Source: Citromicrobium sp. UBA3494 (GTDB lineage: Bacteria; Pseudomonadota; Alphaproteobacteria; Sphingomonadales; Sphingomonadaceae). Taken from it: 64,000 nt of DNA. The first letter of the stretch is position 1. Each line of letters begins with the position of its first letter. The DNA lies in assembly GCA_002377695.1 (NCBI GenBank), contig DFQH01000008.1, positions 267,731 through 331,730 of the forward strand, read 5' to 3'. Position numbers and translations under genes: made by a program. Under the pieces are notes generated by a model, which was not told where the DNA came from, searched no databases, and worked only from the letters and a program-made list of their open reading frames with translations. This document shows positions 26,426 through 35,239 of the stretch, piece by piece.

Positions 26426-27094
26426 ATGGACAAGCAATTACCGGCGGTCGCGTGGGATGCGGAGAGCGACCGTTCTTACAGTATCGCCAATCCGAAACCT
26501 GCCCAGTGGGTCCGACAGCTGGTCGAGACGAGCCCGATCGCATCGGTCGTTTCCGACCCGCGCCTGCAGGACAATCCCATCGTCGCGGTCAACCAGGCCT
26601 TTATCGAATTGACCGAATACGGGCCGGACGAAATCCTCGGCCGCAACTGCCGCTTCCTGGCGGGCGAAGGCACCGAGCCGTGGCTGACCGAGAAAATCCG
26701 GTCGGGCGTGCGCGAGAAGAAGCCGGTGCTCGTCGAAATTCTCAACTACAAGAAAAGCGGCGCGCCCTTCCGGAACGCCGTGCTTGTCGCCCCGATCTAC
26801 GACGAGGCGAACGAACTGCTCTATTTTCTCGGCAGTCAGGTGGAGATCGATTGCGACGAGCCGCAGCTTGCCGCCAGCCGCCGCGAACGCGCCTCCGCGA
26901 TGCTGCAGACGCTGTCTCCGCGCCAGTTCGAAGTGACCCGGATGGTCGCCAGCGGGCTGCTGAACAAGCAGATTGCCGCCGCGCTCGGGCTGTCGGAAAA
27001 GACGGTGAAGATGCACCGCAAGCTGGTGATGGAAAAGCTGGAGCTGCGCACCTCGGCCGATCTGATCCGGGTTGCGGTCGAAGCCGGGATCTAG
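26426..27094 (+). CDS. Blue-light LOV-HTH transcription factor (EL222-like)
   Basis: A 222-residue one-component photoreceptor. The LOV/PAS domain (about residues 33-140) has the flavin-adduct Cys75 in [16 protein letters not shown], plus [10 protein letters not shown] and [10 protein letters not shown] linker leads to a LuxR-type HTH (about 160-222: [32 protein letters not shown]). In EL222, light breaks the LOV-HTH contact and permits dimerisation and DNA binding. From memory, many stretches such as [17 protein letters not shown] and VEILNYKK are close to EL222, including the numbering of the cysteine. It stands alone, so its targets are not evident. Confidence 0.93.
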   Translation: MDKQLPAVAWDAESDRSYSIANPKPAQWVRQLVETSPIASVVSDPRLQDNPIVAVNQAFIELTEYGPDEILGRNCRFLAGEGTEPWLTEKIRSGVREKKPVLVEILNYKKSGAPFRNAVLVAPIYDEANELLYFLGSQVEIDCDEPQLAASRRERASAMLQTLSPRQFEVTRMVASGLLNKQIAAALGLSEKTVKMHRKLVMEKLELRTSADLIRVAVEAGI

Positions 27095-27339
27095 TGCCCG
27101 CGCTACGGGCTTGAGGGCCTAGGGCGAAGGTCCATGTTCCGGTGCGCCGGCCGCGCCCCTATCTCAAGGCTGCCACGCGGCTGGCCCGTCCATCGTACCA
27201 GCTGTCCCGCCTCCGCCTCGGACGTGCCGCCGTGTGGCAACCTCTTGAGACCCCGCATTCGTCGACCAACCCGTCGATCCGCAACGCACGCCGATCCATC
27301 GCCGATAGCAATGCGGACGCCGCACGCTACATAGGCGCG

Positions 27340-28560
27340 ATGCACTTCCTGCAATCGACATGGCTGCGCCAGAACACCCCGCTGGTGGGCGTGGGAGCAA
27401 TCCTGCTGCTGGCCTTCGCCGGGCTGGCCATCGCAGGCGTCCTGCAGTCCGGGCCGCATACCCCTGTCGCGCAGGTGGAACCGCTTTCCCCCACCCCTCT
27501 CCCCGTCGAGGCGTTGCCCGCCAGCGGGGAGGATGCGGATACGATCCAGTCCGAGCTGGAGCCCGGCGATGCGCAGGCGCTCAACGCCGCGGTCGCGATA
27601 GTGGAGGAAGGCCCCGGCACCGCGCCGCCCTTCCGCTTTTCGGGCAACGGCGCAGACCGGGCGCGGGCGCGCGACTGCCTCGCCCTGGCAGCAATGGCAG
27701 AGGCGGGCTACGGCGATGCGGACCAGCGCGCGGTGATGCAGGTGATCCTCAACCGCACACGCCACCCCGGTTTCGCCAACACGGTGTGCGGCGTGGTCTA
27801 TCAGGGATCGCATCGCCCCACCGGCTGCCAGTTCACCTTCACCTGCGACGGGTCGCTGGCCCGCACCTACCCGCAGGCGCAGTGGCGCGCCGCGCGCGAA
27901 AGGGCCGAAGAAGCGCTGGGCGGACGGGTCGAGGCGGCGGTCGGCAACGCGACCCATTACCACGCCAACTACGTATACCCCTGGTGGAGCGACCAGCTGG
28001 ACAAGATTGCGGTCGTGGGCCCGCACCTGTTCTTCCGCTGGCGCGGCTTCTGGGGCAGCACGCAGGCCCTGTCGGCCGCCTATCGCGGCGGAGAGCCCGA
28101 TCCGATGGCGCTGCGCACGGTGGCGCAGGCGGTCGATCGCCCGATGGGTGAACTGCCCAGCCTGGTCGCCGACGATGCAGCAGTGCGCAGCATCACGGCC
28201 GAGACGGTCGGCAGGAGTGCGCGCGAGGCAGGCGAAGAACGGCAGAGACAGTCGAGCACGCCCCAACCCTCCGGCCCGGGACCCGGCGCGCACTTCGTGC
28301 TCGTGGGATCGGGCGACGACCCCGGTGCGATCGTTGCGCGCGCACGGGACCTGTGTCCGGGAGAGCGTTTCTGCCAGGTCTATGGGTGGAGCGAGGCAGG
28401 GGCGATCCCCTCCGAACTTCCGCTGACCAACGATGCGCGGCGCCAGTTGCGCTTCAGCTATCTCGCGCCGCGCAACGGCAATCCGGAAGCGATCTATTTC
28501 GACTGTCGCCTGTTCGCCCAGCCGGCAGAGGGCCGGTGCATGCCCTCCGCCCGGCCGTGA
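27340..28560 (+). CDS. Cell wall hydrolase, SleB type
   Basis: A 406-residue protein with an N-terminal membrane anchor (about residues 12-34) and a hydrolase_2/SleB-type catalytic domain: CLALAAMAEAGYGDADQRAVM, VILNRTRHPGFANTVCGVVY and QFTFTCDGSLAR, followed by ATHYHANYVYPWW. It probably cleaves peptidoglycan, perhaps as a lytic transglycosylase, in the periplasm. A Pro-rich linker and a C-terminal domain of unknown role follow. The ATG has AGG close upstream; the open frame starting at 27142 lacks a signal-like N-terminus. The 245 nt before it contain nothing else I can name. Confidence 0.85.
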   Translation: MHFLQSTWLRQNTPLVGVGAILLLAFAGLAIAGVLQSGPHTPVAQVEPLSPTPLPVEALPASGEDADTIQSELEPGDAQALNAAVAIVEEGPGTAPPFRFSGNGADRARARDCLALAAMAEAGYGDADQRAVMQVILNRTRHPGFANTVCGVVYQGSHRPTGCQFTFTCDGSLARTYPQAQWRAARERAEEALGGRVEAAVGNATHYHANYVYPWWSDQLDKIAVVGPHLFFRWRGFWGSTQALSAAYRGGEPDPMALRTVAQAVDRPMGELPSLVADDAAVRSITAETVGRSAREAGEERQRQSSTPQPSGPGPGAHFVLVGSGDDPGAIVARARDLCPGERFCQVYGWSEAGAIPSELPLTNDARRQLRFSYLAPRNGNPEAIYFDCRLFAQPAEGRCMPSARP

Positions 28561-28571
28561 TCGACGCAATT

Positions 28572-28597
28572 TGCGGGAGAGCGCGCGCCCTCCCGCA
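28572..28597. terminator. Shared hairpin between convergent genes
   Basis: TGCGGGAG pairs with CTCCCGCA (8 bp, perfect) around a GC-rich loop, in the 46-nt gap between the SleB-type gene and the convergent GST gene. No U tract. Confidence 0.5.
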
Positions 28598-28606
28598 TCG
28601 GTGCGC

Positions 28607-29179
28607 CTAGGCAGTCTGCGCGCTGACCTGCTTCGCGCACCGGTCCACCCAGTCGCGGACCTGAGGCCCGGCAGGCAGCGCATCGCCGAACCACTGGAAC
28701 GGAGAGCTGAGCAGCATATCCGCCGCGCTGAACCGCTCGCCCAGCAGCCAGGGGCCTTTGCGTAGCGGGGTGGCCAGCGTCTCCAGCATGCGTTCGATGT
28801 CGCCCAGGCCGTCGGTAACGACCGGATGTTCGATATCCGCCCATTTCAGGATCAGCAGCGGCTCCATCACGCCCTGGTAATAGGCCAGCCACGAAAGGTA
28901 CGCGCCGCGCCCGGCCTCGCCCGCCAGCGGGCCCAGCTTGGCCTGCGGGTACTTGTCGGTCAGGTAGAGCATGATCGCCCCGCGCTCGCGCACATGCTCG
29001 TCCCCATCGACGAGATATGGCACCTTCTTTTCCGGGTGTGGATTGCCCGGGTCCTGCGCGCCCGAGCCGTCCTGCCGGCGGATCGTGACCTCGCGAATAT
29101 CGGCATCCACGCCGAGCATGCGGACCAGATCGACCACCGTATCGGAGCGCGACTGGGGCGAGTGATAGAGCGTTAGCAT
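28607..29179 (-). CDS. Glutathione S-transferase family protein
   Basis: A 190-residue thioredoxin-fold/GST protein. MLTLYHSPQSRSDTVVDLVR is the N-terminal strand-helix with the likely catalytic Ser or Tyr; KVPYLVDGD and ERGAIMLYLTDKYP complete the glutathione-binding domain, and the rest is the helical C-terminal domain. AAGGA lies eight bases before the ATG. It is divergent from the WYL regulator, which may control it. Confidence 0.88.
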   Translation of the reverse strand: MLTLYHSPQSRSDTVVDLVRMLGVDADIREVTIRRQDGSGAQDPGNPHPEKKVPYLVDGDEHVRERGAIMLYLTDKYPQAKLGPLAGEAGRGAYLSWLAYYQGVMEPLLILKWADIEHPVVTDGLGDIERMLETLATPLRKGPWLLGERFSAADMLLSSPFQWFGDALPAGPQVRDWVDRCAKQVSAQTA

Positions 29180-29249
29180 GTGCTTTTTCCTTTCCGTTTG
29201 CGGTGGCGCAGGGATATGCCCACCCTCCTGACAGAAAGAGGCAGTAGCG

Positions 29250-30020
29250 ATGGCGCGGCAGGACAGACTGATGCGGTTGCTCGCCGCGCTCCGGCGGCTG
29301 CCCTCGCCCGTCACCGCGCAGCGCCTCGCGGCGGAAACCGAGATTTCGGTACGCCAGCTGTATCGGGATATCGCCACACTGCGCGCAGGCGGCGTGCTGA
29401 TCGATGGAGCGGCAGGCTATGGCTACACGCTGACCGAAGACCCCGCCCTGCCCCCGCAAAGCTTCTCCCGCCTCGAAACCGAAGCGCTGATGCTGGCGGT
29501 GGGCAGCCTCGACCAGCTGGGTGACGAGCGCCTTGCCCGGGCAGGCCGCGATGCTCTCGCGCGCATTATCGCCACCCTGCCAGACCGGCAGGCCCGCCAG
29601 TCCATGCACGCGATCATGCGATCCTGGCGGATGCCCGCAGAGCGCCCGGAGATCGCGGTCGATGTCGACATGCTGCGGCAGGCCTGCTGGGACGAGACCA
29701 GCGTTATCATCGCCTATCGTGACCGGCAGGAGCGCCGCAGCGAGCGCGAGATCCTGCCGCTGGGCCTGTCATACAGCCCGACAACGCTGATGCTGGTCGG
29801 CTGGTGCCTGCTGCGCGAAGACTACCGCACCTTCGAAGTTGCACGGATGGATGCGCTTCACATGGGAGCGACATCGTTCCGCCCGCGCCGCGTGGAGCTG
29901 CTGCGCCGCTACCAGGCGATGCGCATGGCAGAATGGGAAGCGCAGAAAGCGGCGGAGAAACAGGAGGCGGGGCGGCAGGCCGTCAACGACCCGCCGCCAC
30001 CAAATCTCAGCGCAGATTGA
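29250..30020 (+). CDS. YafY-type transcriptional regulator with WYL domain
   Basis: A 256-residue regulator. An N-terminal HTH of the DeoR type (RLMRLLAALRRLPSPVTAQR, SVRQLYRDIATLR) is followed by a WYL domain (about residues 140-215), which in other members senses nucleotides or other ligands. It is divergent from the GST gene across a 70-nt spacer, a typical arrangement for a regulator of its neighbour. Its 3' end overlaps the end of the ornithine decarboxylase-type gene by 14 nt in convergent orientation. Confidence 0.85.
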   Translation: MARQDRLMRLLAALRRLPSPVTAQRLAAETEISVRQLYRDIATLRAGGVLIDGAAGYGYTLTEDPALPPQSFSRLETEALMLAVGSLDQLGDERLARAGRDALARIIATLPDRQARQSMHAIMRSWRMPAERPEIAVDVDMLRQACWDETSVIIAYRDRQERRSEREILPLGLSYSPTTLMLVGWCLLREDYRTFEVARMDALHMGATSFRPRRVELLRRYQAMRMAEWEAQKAAEKQEAGRQAVNDPPPPNLSAD

Positions 30021-31209
30021 CCACGTTGTCCTTCTCGGGAAGTACGCGGCGACCATCGTACATGCTCTGCATCGGGGCGTCCTCCACCACGATCTGCAGC
30101 GTCGCGCCAAAGCCGTTGAAATCGGTCTTCATCGCGGCGCCATAGGCGCCCAGCATGCCAACCTCGATGAAATCGCCTGCCTTGATGTCGGCCGGAAGCG
30201 CGAAGGGGCCTTCCATGAAGTCCGCATCGTCGCAGGTCGGGCCGTAGAGCGCGAAATCCTCGGCCGTCGCGGCCTCCTCATGATCCAGCGCCTTGACCGG
30301 GAATTTCCATCCCAGATGCGCGGCATCGTACAGCGCGCCATAGGCGCCGTCGTTGATGAACAGTTCGTTCCCGCGGCGCTTCTCCACCTTGGCCAGCAGC
30401 GAGGAATATTCCGCGCACAGCGCACGGCCCGGTTCGCACCACAACTCGGAAGAGTAGGAAATCGGCAGTGATTCCGCCGCGCGGAAGATCACGTCGAAAT
30501 AGTCTTCCAGCGGCGGCGGCTCCATGCCCGGATACAGGCTGGGAAACCCGCCGCCCACGTCGATGATGTCGATCACCACACTGGACGAGGCAATGGCGGC
30601 GCGCACGCGCTCGATTGCCTGGACATAGGCGAACGGAGTCATCGCCTGGCTGCCCACATGGAAGCACACGCCCAGCCAGTCGCAGTGCTGGCGGGCCTGC
30701 TGCAGCAGCACTGGAGCGTCGATCAGGTCGGCGCCGAACTTGCTGGCGAGCGAAAGCTCGGAAAACTCGCTGGAGACGCGCAGGCGCACCAGCAGCTTCA
30801 GATCCTTCGCCGGCTTGCCATCGGGGGCGCAGCAGGCGTCCACGATCTTGGCCAGTTCCTCCTCGCTGTCGAGGCTGAAGGTGCGGCAGCCATGCTGATG
30901 GTAGGCTTCGGCAATCGCGCTCTTCGGCTTGACCGGGTGCATGAAGCACAGTTCCGCGTCCGGCAAGATCGAGCGTACCAGCCGCACCTCGGCGATCGAG
31001 GCGACGTCGTAATGGGTAATCCCGTTGTCCCACAGGATGCGGATGAGATCGGGCGAAGGATTCGCCTTCACCGCATAGAGGGAGCGCCCGCGAAAGCCGT
31101 CCGCAAAGAAACGCGCGGCACGCGCCGCGGCGTGCGGACGGTTGAGAATGACCGGTTCGTCGGGCGCGAGGGCTTCGACTACGGATCGAGCGTCAGGATA
31201 AGTGGCCAA
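30007..31209 (-). CDS. Ornithine/lysine decarboxylase-type PLP enzyme (fold III)
   Basis: PLP-dependent decarboxylase of the alanine racemase-fold group, 400 residues, most likely producing putrescine from ornithine. PLP lysine Lys48 is in YAVKANPSP; HVGSQAMTP and the glycine loop DVGGGFPSLYPG bind the phosphate; Cys326 in GPTCDDADF is the conserved active-site cysteine. The TTG start (LATYPDARSV) gives the family length and has a G-run about nine bases upstream. It is the last gene of a polyamine cluster on the minus strand. Lysine as substrate cannot be excluded. Confidence 0.88.
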   Translation of the reverse strand: MATYPDARSVVEALAPDEPVILNRPHAAARAARFFADGFRGRSLYAVKANPSPDLIRILWDNGITHYDVASIAEVRLVRSILPDAELCFMHPVKPKSAIAEAYHQHGCRTFSLDSEEELAKIVDACCAPDGKPAKDLKLLVRLRVSSEFSELSLASKFGADLIDAPVLLQQARQHCDWLGVCFHVGSQAMTPFAYVQAIERVRAAIASSSVVIDIIDVGGGFPSLYPGMEPPPLEDYFDVIFRAAESLPISYSSELWCEPGRALCAEYSSLLAKVEKRRGNELFINDGAYGALYDAAHLGWKFPVKALDHEEAATAEDFALYGPTCDDADFMEGPFALPADIKAGDFIEVGMLGAYGAAMKTDFNGFGATLQIVVEDAPMQSMYDGRRVLPEKDNVVNLR

Positions 31210-31396
31210 TTCAAGGGACCCCCAAAACGGTGAAGTTTCAGACAAGGGCTGCCTTGCGGTTCGAGTCCCCTTGGGGCAGCGGATGCGCGCAAATAGGCGT
31301 TCCGCGTGAGCATGCAAGAGAAATCGTCAGGTGCAGCATTTTGTGAATCAACGCTGCCAGGATCAGCGGTTCCGAGATTTATGGGAAAGCGCCCGC

Positions 31397-31915
31397 TCAG
31401 TTCCCCGCGACACGATCTCGCAGATGCTGCGCGACGTGTTTGTATTGCAGCTCGAAGGTGACGAGCTGGCGCTGCAGATAGGCAGGGGAAACGCCGCCGC
31501 CTAGCCTGAGATAACGGCGGTACACGATGGTTTTCTGGGGCCCCAAGGTGACAACCTTGATCCCCGAAAAGCCCCGATTGGCGTCGAGCAGGATCGCGTC
31601 GGACAGCCCCGACAATTCGGTGTCCGGGCGTAGCATCATGATGGCGGTACAACGATTGTCCGGCCCACGATCGCATTGCTCCAGTTTCACGAAGAAGGCC
31701 GGGTCCTCTCCGCCCTGAACGCGCAGGGTCCGTGTCTCCTCGACGGCAGCGAGCACGCGGTACCCAGCCGATTCGAGAAAGCTAAGCAGCTCGGGCAACG
31801 TAAGCGAGGCGACTTGCCGGGCCGATTGCGAGGGTCCGTGATCCTGCGCCGCCAGCGGTACCGGCAGAGCGACCGCCAGGCCGAGCGCCATCATTGCTTT
31901 CACCCAACGTATCAT
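31397..31915 (-). CDS. Exported YbjN-domain-like protein
   Basis: A 172-residue protein with a clear signal peptide (ALPVPLAAQ), then a fold like YbjN proteins (LTLPELLSFLESAGYRVLAA and AILLDANRGFSGIKV). YbjN-type proteins are poorly understood; this one is exported, which most are not. GAGGGGAGGGGAC precedes the ATG. It sits between the nspC and the ornithine decarboxylase-type genes, 26 nt after the first, but polyamine function is not established. Confidence 0.7.
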   Translation of the reverse strand: MIRWVKAMMALGLAVALPVPLAAQDHGPSQSARQVASLTLPELLSFLESAGYRVLAAVEETRTLRVQGGEDPAFFVKLEQCDRGPDNRCTAIMMLRPDTELSGLSDAILLDANRGFSGIKVVTLGPQKTIVYRRYLRLGGGVSPAYLQRQLVTFELQYKHVAQHLRDRVAGN

Positions 31916-31941
31916 GTCCCCTCCCCTCGCATTTCCGCAGG

Positions 31942-33114
31942 TCAGCTCAGCCGATTGCGAAATTCCTCGTAACCGAAGCGCTTCACGCAATCGAGCGCGT
32001 CGGTCTCGCTGTCCCACAACCAGATCGATGGCAGCGGAACGCCGTTGAACGTGTTGGTCTTCACCATCGAATAATGCGCCTGGTCGAGGAAGGCGATGCG
32101 CTGCCCCGGCTCGTTCGGCACAGGCAGGGAATACTCACCGACAACATCCCCCGCGAGGCAAGAGGGCCCGCCAAGGCGCACCGGCGGCTCGCCCGCCTTC
32201 TCGTGCAGCATGGCCGGGCGATAGGGCGCTTCGATCACATCGGGCATGTGACAGGTGGCCGAGATATCGGTGATGGCGAAAGGGCCGTCGTTCTCTCCGG
32301 TGTCGAGGATCGTGCCGACAAGGATGCCCGCATCCAGCGCAACCGCCTCCCCGGGTTCGAGGTAGATTTCCGCGCCGGTATCGTCCTTCGCGTCGCGCAG
32401 GAACTCGATCAGCTCCTCGCGCGCGTAATCCGCCCGCGTAATGTGGTGCCCGCCGCCCATGTTGATCCACTTGAGCTGGCCGAACCACGGCTCGATCGCG
32501 TCGAACACCTTGTCCCACGTGCGATGCAGCGGCTCGAAGCCCTGTTCGCACAGGTTGTGGAAGTGGATGCCCTCCACCCCCTCCATATGCTCCTCGGTCA
32601 GCTGGCTGAGCGGGAAGCCGAGGCGGCTGCCGGGGCTGGAAGGATCGTAGCGCGGAACCTCGCCGGTGGGCACCTGCGGATTGATCCTGAGGCCGACGTC
32701 GAACGCCCCGCCGCTTGCCCTCGCCTGTTCCAGAATCAGCGCGGCGCGCTGCATCTGGCCGGGCGAATTGAAGATCACATGGTCGGAAAGCCGCGCGACC
32801 TCCTCCAACTCGTCGGGCTTGTAGGCGGCGCAATAGGTGCTGATCTCGCCATCGTAGAATTCCGAGGCGAGCCGCGCTTCCCACAGGCCGGAAGTGCATA
32901 CGCCATCCAGATACTCGCCGATGATCGGCGCGGTGCTCCACATGGAGAACGCCTTGAGCGCGCTGAGCATCTTGATCTCCGCCTCGTCGCGGATTTCGGC
33001 CAGGATGCGGCAGTTCTCGCGCAGCTTCGCCGCGTCGACCACGAAGGCGGGCGTCTCGACACGGTTGAGATCGAATTGGGCGAAGGCGCCCGGGTCGCCG
33101 GCTTTAGTTTCCAT
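31942..33114 (-). CDS. nspC: Carboxynorspermidine (carboxyspermidine) decarboxylase
   Basis: PLP-dependent decarboxylase (390 residues) that converts carboxyspermidine or carboxynorspermidine to the triamine. VETPAFVVDAAKLRENCRIL opens the barrel, Lys54 in LSALKAFSMW is the PLP lysine, and GIHFHNLCEQGFEPL and YLEPGEAVALDAG are family blocks. GGAG lies 11 bases before the ATG. It belongs to the same strand run as the carboxynorspermidine synthase gene. In most alphaproteobacteria this route makes spermidine. Confidence 0.92.
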   Translation of the reverse strand: METKAGDPGAFAQFDLNRVETPAFVVDAAKLRENCRILAEIRDEAEIKMLSALKAFSMWSTAPIIGEYLDGVCTSGLWEARLASEFYDGEISTYCAAYKPDELEEVARLSDHVIFNSPGQMQRAALILEQARASGGAFDVGLRINPQVPTGEVPRYDPSSPGSRLGFPLSQLTEEHMEGVEGIHFHNLCEQGFEPLHRTWDKVFDAIEPWFGQLKWINMGGGHHITRADYAREELIEFLRDAKDDTGAEIYLEPGEAVALDAGILVGTILDTGENDGPFAITDISATCHMPDVIEAPYRPAMLHEKAGEPPVRLGGPSCLAGDVVGEYSLPVPNEPGQRIAFLDQAHYSMVKTNTFNGVPLPSIWLWDSETDALDCVKRFGYEEFRNRLS

Positions 33115-33275
33115 GGTCAGCGCTTCTCCAGTATCCGCGAGGCTTGTGCAATCGCCGGATCGCTCCTGCTGGCAACGACCGGAAACCCGAATGCAATCCT
33201 GCACATAGTCTGAAAATCTCCGGCCACTCCGCTCTTTGGCCTGTCCAGGGCACCCGCCCTGGAAAGTCCCAACGT

Positions 33276-33791
33276 TTACGGGCGATCCAGCGCAGCTTGA
33301 AAAGAGGCCTGCGTGGTGTCGTCGAAACAGACGAAGAGAATCCGGTCGAGATCGCCGTCGTGCCGGGCCATTTCTTCGCGCACCGTCGCCACGGCAATGG
33401 GGGCTGCCCGATCGATCGGGAACCCGTAGATACCCGTCGAAATTGCGGGAAAGGCAACGCTGCGCACGCCGTTCTTCCGCGCCACCTCCAGCGAGTTGCG
33501 ATAGCACTGGGCAAGCAATTCGGGTTCGCCATTATCGCCGCCGCTCCAGACCGGGCCGACGGTGTGGATGACATGCCTTGCGGGCAGATCGTATCCCTCG
33601 GTGATCTTGGCCTGCCCGGTCTCACAGCCGCCAAGCGCCCGACACTCGTCCAGCAGTCCCGTGCCCGCCGCCCGGTGGATCGCGCCGTCGACGCCGCCCC
33701 CGCCCAGCAGGGAGGAGTTGGCGGCGTTGACGATCGCGTCGACATCCAGCCTGGTGATGTCGCCGCGATGGATTTCGAGCACGGCAGCCAT
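33276..33791 (-). CDS. Macrodomain ADP-ribosyl hydrolase
   Basis: A 171-residue single-domain macro protein of the MacroD/YmdB group, which removes ADP-ribose or acetyl groups from ADP-ribosylated or O-acetyl-ADP-ribose substrates. Diagnostic blocks are [20 protein letters not shown] and [12 protein letters not shown]. It starts two bases after the carboxynorspermidine synthase stop, so it is translated from the same mRNA. Whether this reflects a role in polyamine metabolism is unknown. A 161-nt gap separates it from nspC. Confidence 0.92.
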   Translation of the reverse strand: MAAVLEIHRGDITRLDVDAIVNAANSSLLGGGGVDGAIHRAAGTGLLDECRALGGCETGQAKITEGYDLPARHVIHTVGPVWSGGDNGEPELLAQCYRNSLEVARKNGVRSVAFPAISTGIYGFPIDRAAPIAVATVREEMARHDGDLDRILFVCFDDTTQASFQAALDRP

Positions 33792-33793
33792 CC

Positions 33794-35005
33794 TCAGAAG
33801 CCGACCGGCCCGTCCAGCTCCTTCACGTTCCACGGCAGGCCGTGTTCGTTCAGCATGTCCATGAAGGGATCGGGATCGAACTGCTCCATATTGAACACGC
33901 CGTCGCCGTCCCACGTGCCTTGCACCATCATAGCGCTGCCGATCATCGCGGGCACGCCGGTGGTGTAGCTGACGGCCTGGTTGCCGGTTTCCTCGTAGGC
34001 AGCTTCGTGGCTGCAGATGTTGTTGATGTAGAACGTCTTTTCACCGCTGCCGTCGAGCGCTTCGCCGGTTGCGATCACGCCGATATTGGTCTTGCCCTTG
34101 GTGGTTTCGCCCAGGCTTTCGGGTTTGGGAAGCACGGCGGCAAGGAACTGCAGAGGGATGATGTCGCGGCCCTGGTACTTGACCGGCTCGATGCTGGTCA
34201 TGCCCACCGCCTGCAGCACGCTCAGGTGCTTGATGTACTCGTCGCCGAAGGTCATCCAGAAGCGCGCACGCTCCAGCTCGGGGACGAACTTGGCGAGGCT
34301 TTCGAGCTCCTCGTGATACATCATGTAGGCGTTCTTGGGGCCGACTTCCTCGAAGTCGAACTCGGTCTTCACCTGCATCGCGGGCGTTTCGACCCACTCG
34401 CCGTTTTCCCAATGGCGCGCGGGCGCGGTCACTTCGCGGATGTTGATTTCCGGGTTGAAGTTGGTGGCGAAGGCCTGCCCGTGATCGCCGCCATTGCAAT
34501 CGAGAATGTCGAGCTGGCGGATCGTCTTCAGCTTGTGCTTCTTCAGCCACATCGTGAACACGCTGGTCACGCCCGGATCGAAGCCCGAGCCGAGCAGCGC
34601 GGTCAGGCCCTTCTCCTTGAAGCGGTCGTGATAGGCCCACTGCCAGTGATATTCGAACTTCGCCTCGTCCTTGGGCTCGTAGTTCGCGGTGTCGAGGTAA
34701 TCCACGCCCGCCTCCAAACAGGCATCCATGATCGGCAGGTCCTGGTAGGGCAGCGCCAGATTGACCACCAGCGAAGGGCCGATCTTCCTGATCAGGTTGA
34801 TCATCGCGGGGACTTCCTCGGCGTCGATCTCGTAGGTCGAGATGTCCACGCCGGTACGGTCCTTCACCGATGCGGCAATCGCATCGCACTTGGCTTTAGT
34901 GCGACTGGCAAGGTGGATGTCGCTGAAGATATCCTTGTTCATCGCCATCTTGTGGACGCAGACCGAGCTAACGCCCCCTGCCCCGATCACCAGTACCTTC
35001 GACAT
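33794..35005 (-). CDS. Carboxynorspermidine (carboxyspermidine) synthase, saccharopine dehydrogenase family
   Basis: NADPH-dependent enzyme of 403 residues that condenses aspartate semialdehyde with a diamine. [20 protein letters not shown] is the Rossmann N-terminus; [14 protein letters not shown], the [12 protein letters not shown] loop and [12 protein letters not shown] are family markers. GGAG precedes the ATG at good spacing. It is the first gene of the polyamine cluster and is divergent from the threonine dehydratase-like gene across 234 nt. Putrescine is the expected acceptor in this organism. Confidence 0.92.
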   Translation of the reverse strand: MSKVLVIGAGGVSSVCVHKMAMNKDIFSDIHLASRTKAKCDAIAASVKDRTGVDISTYEIDAEEVPAMINLIRKIGPSLVVNLALPYQDLPIMDACLEAGVDYLDTANYEPKDEAKFEYHWQWAYHDRFKEKGLTALLGSGFDPGVTSVFTMWLKKHKLKTIRQLDILDCNGGDHGQAFATNFNPEINIREVTAPARHWENGEWVETPAMQVKTEFDFEEVGPKNAYMMYHEELESLAKFVPELERARFWMTFGDEYIKHLSVLQAVGMTSIEPVKYQGRDIIPLQFLAAVLPKPESLGETTKGKTNIGVIATGEALDGSGEKTFYINNICSHEAAYEETGNQAVSYTTGVPAMIGSAMMVQGTWDGDGVFNMEQFDPDPFMDMLNEHGLPWNVKELDGPVGF

Positions 35006-35205
35006 GCTTGTTCTCCGTATTCGAATCCTTGCGCGCGCCTTTAGCCAAACGATGGCGCGGGTCCAAACGATCCGAAATCGCGAAGGCAATCGGCGCTTTC
35101 CTAATCGGGGCGCGAGAGACTATCGGGGAAGCATGAGCATCCGCCCGCCTGTCCTGCCCTCCCTCACCACGCCCACCCCCCGGCCGACCGGTTTTTCGGG
35201 CCCTG

Positions 35206-35228
35206 GACACTGTGTCAGGTGTGTCAGG
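35206..35228. promoter_or_regulatory. Palindrome and tandem repeat at the dehydratase ribosome site
   Basis: GACACTGTGTC (35206-35216) is palindromic, and TGTGTCAGG occurs twice in perfect tandem (35211-35228), the second copy running into the AGGAAG ribosome site of the next gene. This could be an operator or a translational control site; no regulator is assigned. Confidence 0.35.
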
Positions 35229-35239
35229 AAGCGGCTGCC

